DNA of 64,000 bases from Ileibacterium valens (GTDB taxonomy: Bacteria > Bacillota_I > Bacilli_A > Erysipelotrichales > Erysipelotrichaceae). Position numbers and translations under genes: made by a program. Positions 58,061 to 64,000 of the stretch are shown here, piece after piece. Numbering within the stretch: the stretch's first letter is position 1; each line of letters begins with the position of its first letter. The stretch is from NCBI RefSeq assembly GCF_001945525.1, contig NZ_MPJW01000260.1, positions 17,921-81,920 on the forward strand, given 5' to 3'. The notes below the pieces were generated by a model. It was given only the letters and a program-made list of their open reading frames with translations. It did not search any database and was not told the DNA's origin.

Positions 58061-59257
58061 ATGTTAACACTCGACAAGATCTATCATGCCAGATATATCC
58101 TTAAGGATACAGCTCGAATGACAGATCTGATTTACGCCCCAAAAATCAAGAAAGGACTTAACGTTTATCTGAAAACTGAGAATCTTCAGAATACAGGTTC
58201 CTTTAAGCTGCGAGGGGCTTATTACAAGATTTCACAACTCACAGAAGAAGAAAAAAGCCATGGTGTCGTAGCCTGTTCCGCTGGAAATCATGCACAGGGC
58301 GTAGCCCTTGCTGCTAAGCAGGCTAAGATTCCTGCCATCATCTGCCTTCCAGAAGGAGCTCCAATTTCAAAAGTAGAAGCAACCAGAAGCTATGGAGCCG
58401 ATGTACGTCTGGTACCTGGTGTTTATGACGATGCGTATGGAGAGGCCCTTCGGCTTGAAAGCGAACATGGTTATACATTTATTCATCCATTTAATGATGA
58501 ACTTGTCATTGCCGGACAGGGAACCATTGGTCTTGAAATTCTTGACCAGATTGAAGATGCAGATGCGGTAGTTGTTCCTGTTGGCGGAGGGGGATTAATT
58601 TCTGGAGTTGCCTATGCCATTAAACAGCTCAGGCCGGATATCAAAGTCTACGGCGTTCAGTCTGAAGGGGCTGCAAGCATGGCAGCCAGTCTGAATGAAG
58701 AAAAAATTGTCTGCCTTGACGAAGTCATTACCATTGCCGATGGGATCAAGGTCAAAGAGCCGGGGGATAATACATTCAGTCTGGTTCGTGACTATGTTGA
58801 CGATATTGTTACCGTGAATGATGATGAAATCGCAACCGCCATTCTGACTCTGATTGAACAGCATAAGCTGATCACTGAAGGGGCGGGGGCAGTTCCAGTC
58901 GCCGCGGTGATGTTTGATAAAATTCCGGCTGAACATAAGAACGTGGTCTGTGTTCTATCCGGAGGAAATATTGACGTAACAATCCTTTCAAAAGTCATTG
59001 AACGCGGTCTGATGAAATCCGGACGCAGCGACACACTGGTGATTCGTCTTGAAGATAAGCCGGGTCAGCTTTCTCAGGTTTCAACCCTTCTTGCCAGTCT
59101 TGGAGCCAATGTAGATTCTGTATTTTATGAGAAGGCGAGTGAAGGAACATCGATTACGGATTGCGTCCTTCGAATTAACGTTGAAACCCGCAACCATGAA
59201 CATATCGGATTTATCCGGGATGCATTAAAAGAGCAGGGGTTCATGCTGTTAGACTGA
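58061..59257 (+). CDS. ilvA: threonine ammonia-lyase
   Basis: 398 residues with a PLP catalytic domain (1 to about 315) and one C-terminal ACT domain (VIRLEDKPGQLSQVSTLLAS). It converts threonine to 2-oxobutyrate, the first step to isoleucine. Lys49 in GSFKLRGAYYK binds PLP, and VPVGGGGLISG holds the phosphate. One ACT domain of this kind also occurs in the catabolic TdcB-like form, so regulation by isoleucine is likely but not certain. Its place in the ilv cluster supports an anabolic role. The RidA gene follows. Confidence 0.95.
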   Translation: MLTLDKIYHARYILKDTARMTDLIYAPKIKKGLNVYLKTENLQNTGSFKLRGAYYKISQLTEEEKSHGVVACSAGNHAQGVALAAKQAKIPAIICLPEGAPISKVEATRSYGADVRLVPGVYDDAYGEALRLESEHGYTFIHPFNDELVIAGQGTIGLEILDQIEDADAVVVPVGGGGLISGVAYAIKQLRPDIKVYGVQSEGAASMAASLNEEKIVCLDEVITIADGIKVKEPGDNTFSLVRDYVDDIVTVNDDEIATAILTLIEQHKLITEGAGAVPVAAVMFDKIPAEHKNVVCVLSGGNIDVTILSKVIERGLMKSGRSDTLVIRLEDKPGQLSQVSTLLASLGANVDSVFYEKASEGTSITDCVLRINVETRNHEHIGFIRDALKEQGFMLLD

Positions 59258-59319
59258 TCAGACTGTTGAAAAAACAGGATGAGATAAGCAATTCGAAATA
59301 TTTAACGAGAGGGAAAACG

Positions 59320-59697
59320 ATGAACAAAGTACATACGGACCTGGCGCCAGCTGCTGTAGGTCCATATTCTCAGGCTGTTAAAGTCAATGGGATGGTTTAT
59401 TTATCCGGACAGATTCCGATTGATCCGACAACCGGACAGATTGTCGAAGGGGCAATCAGGGAACAGACTCTGCAGGTGATGAAGAATCTGAGCGCTGTTC
59501 TGTCTGCTTCAAACAGTGACATGGATCATGTTGTAAAGACGACCTGCTTTTTGGCTGATATTAACGATTTTACTGCTTTTAACGAAGTGTATGCTGAATA
59601 CTTTGTAAATAAACCAGCCCGCAGCTGTGTAGCAGTCAAGGATATTCCCAAGGGAGTATTTGTTGAAGTCGAATGCATCGCAGTATGCAAAGACTGA
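59320..59697 (+). CDS. ridA: RidA family enamine/imine deaminase
   Basis: The frame opens at 59266, but the ATG at 59320 follows CGAGAGGG and gives 125 residues, the RidA length. It hydrolyses the reactive 2-aminoacrylate and 2-aminocrotonate formed by IlvA and serine dehydratase. VGPYSQAVKVNGMVYLSGQI is the N-terminal signature; Arg101 in KPARSCVAV and the Glu in FVEVECIAV form the active site. It acts as a trimer in the cytosol. Being next to ilvA, it fits its known partner role. A complex terminator follows. Confidence 0.95.
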   Translation: MNKVHTDLAPAAVGPYSQAVKVNGMVYLSGQIPIDPTTGQIVEGAIREQTLQVMKNLSAVLSASNSDMDHVVKTTCFLADINDFTAFNEVYAEYFVNKPARSCVAVKDIPKGVFVEVECIAVCKD

Positions 59698-59752
59698 AAA
59701 ACCAAAAAGAAGATCGAAAACAAATTGAAAACTGATCAAAATAAAACAATTA

Positions 59753-59807
59753 CAGATTGTATCTGAGCTGATTCGCTTTTGGAGGGCTCAGGTATAATCT
59801 GTTTTTC
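59753..59807 (+). terminator. long-stem terminator of the ilvD-ridA run
   Basis: CAGATT and GTATCTGAGC pair with GCTCAGGTAT and AATCTG (G-U pairs included), followed by TTTTTCTTATTTTT. Confidence 0.85.
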
Positions 59808-60062
59808 TTATTTTTCCATTTGTTGGTATCAAACAAAGATTATAGTGAATAAACCTGCTCAGAGCTTTCTTTCTAATTCAATGGATTGAAGTAAGGCAGT
59901 CTAGATAGATTTAAAAAGAACTGAGAATGAATAATGTTTGCAATATCAAGGGAAAATGAACATTAGCATAAGAATGAATGGCTGTCTTTCGTGAAAACAG
60001 CGCTTACAATTAACAAAGTGGATTCTTAATCAAAGTTTAATCTTTCAGTTTTGATGGATTGA
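59808..60062 (+). other. AT-rich intergenic stretch
   Basis: About 250 bases after the terminator with no gene, repeat or notable fold. Confidence 0.5.
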
Positions 60063-60091
60063 TTGTCAGAAGGAAGATCTTTTTGCATAAT
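60063..60091 (+). promoter_or_regulatory. promoter of the LTA-synthase-like gene
   Basis: TTGTCA (60063-60068), 17 bases, CATAAT (60086-60091). Each box has one mismatch to consensus. It lies 145 bases before the start codon. Confidence 0.6.
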
Positions 60092-60235
60092 TGATTTTGC
60101 TTTAGACCGTAAATAAAGCATATAGAGTCGATTAATGAAATTAAGACGAATAATTATGTTCTGCCTGTCTAATACCTGGAAGCATTTTTTTATTTAGGCA
60201 GGCGTAACACCCGGAAGAAAGGAAGGATTGAATCG

Positions 60236-61795
60236 ATGTGGATATTTACTGCGACTCTCGCCTGGATTCTTTATCTTCTGGTATGTATTGCCGGATATTC
60301 AATTTTTTATCTGACTGAAAATGTACAGGTGGCTTCATTTTCACAGCTTCTATACACCCTTCAAGTATCAATGGGAGGAGCTGAAAATACCGTCTGGCAG
60401 ATAGTAGGCGGCTTTTTTGAAAGAATGTGGCTGCAGGTTCTGTTATCTACTCTGCTTTACGCAGGTTTTCTCTACCTTGCGCTTCGCCGTAAAAAGCGAA
60501 TTACAAAAAAACAAGATGTACCCTTGATCCTTGAACGGGCAATTTCAGTGATTGGCTGTCTGTGTATCGCATTGAATCTGATGCTTTGCGGTGCCCTCGG
60601 AGCTAAACTTCACGAAGGGTATAACCTGCTTGGAATTGGACAGTATCTTGATGAACGAAAGACCATTTCACAGTTGTATGAAAACTATTATCAAAAGCCT
60701 TCAGAAGCCCTGATTCAATATCCTGAACAGAAAAAGAATCTGATCTGGATCTATATGGAATCGATGGAGAGTACATATGCAAGCCGCGAAGATGGTGGAA
60801 CCATGGATGATAATCTGATTCCAAATCTGACCCGAATCGCCAGGGAAAACCAGGACTTTTCAGCAGATGACTCTGATAAAATCAATGGAGGCCGGGTGAC
60901 AAACGGCTCAAGCTGGACGATTGCTGGAATGGTTTCGCAAAGTTCTGGAACTCCACTCGCTCTTGGAAACGGCGAATTTACAAAAAACTTTGATGAAGAA
61001 AATAATTTCATGCCAAATCTTGATACCTTGGGCGATTTATTAATGGAGCAGGGGTATCAGCAGCAGCTTATGGTTGGATCGGAAGCCGCCTACGCCGGTC
61101 GGGCAAATTTTTATTCTCAGCATGGGAATTATGAAATTTTTGATCTTCAGACTGCCCGGGATGAAGGCAGAATCCCTCAGAATTATAAAGAATGGTGGGG
61201 ATTTGAAGATAAGAAGCTGTTTGAATATGCCAAAGAGGCAATTTTAGAAATGGCCGCATCGGATCAGCCATTCAATTTCACGATGCTGACGGCAGATACA
61301 CACTTTAAAAATGGATACCTGTGCGAAGACTGCAAAGAGCTTTATGATGAACAAATGGAGAATGTGATTCATTGTTCGGATCATCGTGTTGGCGAATTTA
61401 TCGATTGGATTCAGGCTCAGGATTTCGCTGAGGATACAGTCATTGTATTAAGCGGTGATCATCTGAATATGGATGGTCTGATTCCTGAACTGGTTGATGA
61501 AAGGTTTGAACGGAAGGTCTATTTTACAGTGATTAATGGACCTGATGTTGAATGCGCTAAAACTCGTGAATTTACAACTCTTGACATTTTCCCGACGGTT
61601 GCAGAAGCGCTCGGAATAGCGATTGAAGGCCATCGATTAGGTCTTGGAACTTCATTATATGGGGATGTTCCGACCTTAAGCGAAGAGCTCGGATTTAATA
61701 AATTGAATTCTCAGATTGCGTATCAGTCGAATTATTATAATGAAACATTGCTTGCAGGGGATGATACCAAGGAAGAAGCCGAAGGGACAGAATAG
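60236..61795 (+). CDS. LTA synthase family sulfatase/phosphoglycerol transferase
   Basis: 519 residues. Three hydrophobic segments at the N-terminus (about 1-25, 60-85 and 100-125) precede an extracellular alkaline-phosphatase-fold domain. The metal site starts at NLIWIYMESMESTY (Glu); Thr228 in NGSSWTIAGM is the likely nucleophile; TADTHF and VIVLSGDHLNMDG supply further ligands. Canonical LtaS has five membrane helices and about 650 residues, so this is a shorter relative, closer to phosphoglycerol transferase (MdoB-like). It likely adds glycerol phosphate to a surface polymer or lipid; substrate uncertain. GGAAGGA precedes the ATG. Confidence 0.85.
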   Translation: MWIFTATLAWILYLLVCIAGYSIFYLTENVQVASFSQLLYTLQVSMGGAENTVWQIVGGFFERMWLQVLLSTLLYAGFLYLALRRKKRITKKQDVPLILERAISVIGCLCIALNLMLCGALGAKLHEGYNLLGIGQYLDERKTISQLYENYYQKPSEALIQYPEQKKNLIWIYMESMESTYASREDGGTMDDNLIPNLTRIARENQDFSADDSDKINGGRVTNGSSWTIAGMVSQSSGTPLALGNGEFTKNFDEENNFMPNLDTLGDLLMEQGYQQQLMVGSEAAYAGRANFYSQHGNYEIFDLQTARDEGRIPQNYKEWWGFEDKKLFEYAKEAILEMAASDQPFNFTMLTADTHFKNGYLCEDCKELYDEQMENVIHCSDHRVGEFIDWIQAQDFAEDTVIVLSGDHLNMDGLIPELVDERFERKVYFTVINGPDVECAKTREFTTLDIFPTVAEALGIAIEGHRLGLGTSLYGDVPTLSEELGFNKLNSQIAYQSNYYNETLLAGDDTKEEAEGTE

Positions 61796-61827
61796 TCACG
61801 CAGTGACATTTTGTCATTCGGCTTTTT
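61776..61827 (+). terminator. terminator overlapping the end of the sulfatase gene
   Basis: AAGCCGAA (inside the last codons) pairs with TTCGGCTT, followed by T. The left arm lies within the coding sequence, so terminator and C-terminus evolve together. Confidence 0.75.
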
Positions 61828-62112
61828 CTTATGTCTTCCTGGAATTGCTTCGCCTTGAACGTCAAATAAAGTGATTCGAAGATGAACAGGCAGTAGGTAA
61901 ACAGATAAACCGGAATCCAATTCCTGATTTTGCATAAAGAATTGTTAATTTTTGAAAATTTTGTTTCAAAAGCTTTCGTAGATGTTGAAGTCGATTTTGA
62001 TCCAAATCAAAATACGTTTTACATATGGATCAGGGGTTTGTTGGTGAATACTGACAGATGATGGAACTGAATTCGATCGGCAAAAAAAAGAAAAGAAAGG
62101 CAGGGGTTCAAA
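61828..62112 (+). other. intergenic stretch before the second MATE gene
   Basis: GATTTTGAT and ATCAAAATAC form a small inverted repeat near 61993-62014. No clear promoter or gene is seen. AAAGGCAGGGG near 62096-62106 is the ribosome site of the next gene. Confidence 0.4.
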
Positions 62113-63483
62113 ATGGAAAACCAGGTTAAAAATATGACGTCCGGGAAGCCTCTCAAACTGATTGTGGGGTTTTCGATTCCGCTGCTGTTTGGGAATATTC
62201 TTCAGCAGATGTATAACTTCGTCGATACGCTTGTCGTAGGACGAGGGGTTTCGATGGATGCTTTGGCCGCGGTTGGTCTGACCGGAAGCCTGAACTTTTT
62301 AGTTCTCGGTTTTATTATCGGAATGGCACAGGGGGTGAGCATTCAATGTTCACAGTTTTTCGGATCACAGGATTTTGATAAATTAAGAAAAGCCATTACG
62401 ATGTCATTCATCCTGAACTTTTCGGTAGGGATTATTCTGACTTTCCTGTCGATGAGTTCGGCTAGAATGATGCTGGCCTGGATGAATACTCCCGAGACTC
62501 TGATCGCGGATGCCTGGGCATATATAGAAGTTATTTTTGGTGGGATACTGATCTCGCTGTCTTATAATTTTTTATCCGGTATCTTAAGAGCCCTTGGAAA
62601 CTCAAGAGATCCGCTGATCGCGATGATTATTGCTTTTTTTATCAATACAATACTCGACGTCGTATTTGTCATGGTCTTTGACTGGGGTGTTCTGGGGGCC
62701 GCAGCTGCGACCTTAAGTGCTCAATTCTTTTCTGCCATTTACTGCTTCAGCCGGGTAAGAAAGATTGAATTTCTTCGACTGAATAAGCAGGACTGGAAAT
62801 GGGATGGAGAGCTGTTTAAGCAGTCTTTTCTGCTTTCGCTTCCAGTGGCGTTGATGAATTCCATCACGGCTGTCGGCGTTATTTTCATGCAGACGGCAAT
62901 CAATGGATTTGGATCTGTTTATATTGCGGCCTATTCAGTGGCTTCAAAGATCCTGATCATTTTTGAACAGGTGGATGTCTCCTTTGGAGCCGGGGCAGGT
63001 ACCTTTGCAGGGCAGAATCTTGGTGCAATGAAAATTGAACGAATTCGGGTTGGAGTCAGGCAGATCAATTTTTGCCTGATCCTGATTAATTTATCTATCT
63101 ATGCATCCATGCTGCTTTTTGGAGCTCCGCTGATTGAATTAATGGTTGGAAATCAGCCGGAAGTCATTGATGCGGCAAAAATCTGCATTCAATTCTTATG
63201 TCTGTTTTTACCGTTTCTGGGTATTTTATGGATTTATCGAACTTCTCTTCAGTCCATGTCTGATACCTTCTGGCCCATGCTTTCGGGAATCCTCGAATTT
63301 GCAGCCAGATCAATCGCATTGTTGATCCTGCCAGGGTGGATTGGGTTTTACGGAGTACTCAGTGCTGAAGTTTCAGCCTGGATTCTCGCGGCCTTAATGC
63401 TGGTTGTTGTTTATAAGATTCGGATCAAAAAGCTGAGTCAGCCAGAAGACGGCAGGATGTTTGAAAGTTTAGTCAGAACATAG
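62113..63483 (+). CDS. MATE-family efflux transporter (second)
   Basis: 456 residues with twelve hydrophobic segments. The start MENQVKNMTSGKPLKLIVGF, then SIPLLFGNILQQMYNFVDTL, is typical of Bacillota MATE exporters; the mirrored segment near residue 285 (VDVSFGAGAGTFAGQNLGAM) belongs to the second half. It uses a sodium or proton gradient to export organic compounds; no substrate can be named. It is clearly diverged from the MATE protein at 37580, so the pair is not a recent duplication. AGGGG lies upstream of the ATG. It is a single gene. Confidence 0.92.
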   Translation: MENQVKNMTSGKPLKLIVGFSIPLLFGNILQQMYNFVDTLVVGRGVSMDALAAVGLTGSLNFLVLGFIIGMAQGVSIQCSQFFGSQDFDKLRKAITMSFILNFSVGIILTFLSMSSARMMLAWMNTPETLIADAWAYIEVIFGGILISLSYNFLSGILRALGNSRDPLIAMIIAFFINTILDVVFVMVFDWGVLGAAAATLSAQFFSAIYCFSRVRKIEFLRLNKQDWKWDGELFKQSFLLSLPVALMNSITAVGVIFMQTAINGFGSVYIAAYSVASKILIIFEQVDVSFGAGAGTFAGQNLGAMKIERIRVGVRQINFCLILINLSIYASMLLFGAPLIELMVGNQPEVIDAAKICIQFLCLFLPFLGILWIYRTSLQSMSDTFWPMLSGILEFAARSIALLILPGWIGFYGVLSAEVSAWILAALMLVVVYKIRIKKLSQPEDGRMFESLVRT

Positions 63484-63595
63484 ATCAGGCGACAACCAAA
63501 ATTGAAATAGTAAACTATAACTGAATGAGTGAGATTGCTGATGAAGGTCTTAATGAACTTTTCCAAGCAACTGTTTAATTGATAATGATTCGCTG

Positions 63596-63643
63596 CAGGG
63601 AAGAACAATCGGTCTGGATCCGTTGTTCTTCCCTGTCTGTTTA
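63596..63643 (+). terminator. likely terminator of the second MATE gene
   Basis: A perfect 13-bp stem, CAGGGAAGAACAA with TTGTTCTTCCCTG, is followed by TCTGTTT. The T-run is poor. Confidence 0.65.
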
Positions 63644-63846
63644 ACCGTTTATACCCGTGTATGAATTAAAGATGAGAAATTCGGTTTCACAATTTATAGA
63701 CTGAATTCAAAGCCAGAAACGATTGATCTGACAGATTGGATCTGCGGTGTTGGTTGTATAGAAAATAACACTTATAAAACATAGAAATTTTGTAACCTTT
63801 TGAAATTTGCACGGGCTTTTATTCCCGGTTATCCCTGAATACCATC

Positions 63847-63918
63847 AAAGGCGGAAATCTTCTCTGTGCTCCAGCTTTCCTCTCAGGAAAGTCGGAAACG
63901 GAAGATTTCCGCCTTTTG
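63847..63918. terminator. long branched stem near the right edge
   Basis: AAGGCGGAAATCTTC pairs perfectly with GAAGATTTCCGCCTT, enclosing CTTTCCT-CTC-AGGAAAG. T-runs are short on both sides. It may end the minus-strand gene at the edge, or be part of a mobile element end. Confidence 0.5.
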
Positions 63919-63932
63919 TGATTCTGTTGAAC

Positions 63933-64000
63933 TCAGGCAGCCTGACCTTTCAGGCTGAACCTGTTCTGGATCTCTTCAGCCCATGGCAGCAGACTTTCCA
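63933..64000 (-). CDS. C-terminal end of an edge-truncated gene, possibly an IS66-type transposase
   Basis: A minus-strand frame is open from the right edge to a TGA at 63933. It encodes 21 residues ending ESLLPWAEEIQNRFSLKGQA then a last Ala. The LLPW motif near a C-terminus recalls IS66-family transposases (LMPWSE-like ends). This is weak evidence from a short piece. Sequence beyond the window is needed. Confidence 0.35.
   Translation of the reverse strand, partial: ESLLPWAEEIQNRFSLKGQAA

Larger units (their letters stand above)
63484..63932 (+). other. intergenic stretch with two strong hairpins
   Basis: Apart from the hairpins at 63596-63643 and 63847-63918, I see no gene or repeat. Confidence 0.5.

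Overview
The window reads as a low-to-mid GC Bacillota chromosome, most consistent with class Erysipelotrichia. This is inferred from gene content and style only: Firmicutes-type Shine-Dalgarno sites, many rho-independent terminators, a T-box, lipobox lipoproteins, LTA-synthase-like and MATE proteins, and an rpoB with Asn at the rifampicin-site position 526 (E. coli numbering). Species cannot be assigned from sequence alone. No tRNA, rRNA, CRISPR array, prophage or complete insertion sequence was found. Nearly everything is housekeeping or nutrient metabolism.

Layout. 1-1419: end of pgk, then tpiA. 1606-5538: two HAD phosphatases and a secreted NlpC/P60-like wall protein with a 12-residue repeat. 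5810-9936: nitroreductase, ispF, folD, a DUF951 protein, ychF and an M50 protease. 10064-14791: a branched-chain amino acid ABC transporter (livJ-HMGF), followed by a CBS/ACT protein with a hairpin leader. 15777-18053 (minus): serine dehydratase and a lipoprotein. 18276-21723: a DUF3783-like protein and a TrkA/TrkH potassium system. 22185-30395: rpoB-rpoC with their own promoter. 30400-31689: a group IIC intron remnant behind the rpoC terminator and a frameshifted AraC gene. 31995-33506: a phosphohexomutase. 33766-37282 (minus): a GntR/ABC operon, a small lipoprotein and asnA. 37580-40219: a MATE exporter and ilvE. 40485-44153: a T-box with a Trp specifier before a tryptophan-type ABC transporter and a small unknown gene. 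44277-50711: a tRNA-editing protein, asparaginase, DUF362, membrane proteins, CorA and a histidine kinase remnant. 51372-59807: ilvBN, ilvC, ilvD, a DUF815 ATPase, ilvA and ridA. 60063-64000: an LTA-synthase-like sulfatase, a second MATE exporter and the tail of a minus-strand gene at the right edge.

Together the genes give the cell a branched-chain amino acid theme: import (liv), synthesis (ilvBNCDA), final transamination (ilvE) and detoxification of the IlvA enamine product (ridA). They add nitrogen interconversion (asnA, asparaginase, serine dehydratase) and tryptophan uptake under T-box control.

The points most worth a second look are: the intron remnant placed exactly behind the rpoC terminator; the natural RpoB Asn at the rifampicin site; the separation of rpoBC from ribosomal protein genes; the Trp T-box operon with its unknown 72-residue protein; the DUF815 ATPase inside the ilv operon; several branched or hairpin RNA elements; and four decayed or cut-off gene pieces (AraC, a histidine kinase tail, a small membrane-protein tail, a possible transposase tail).
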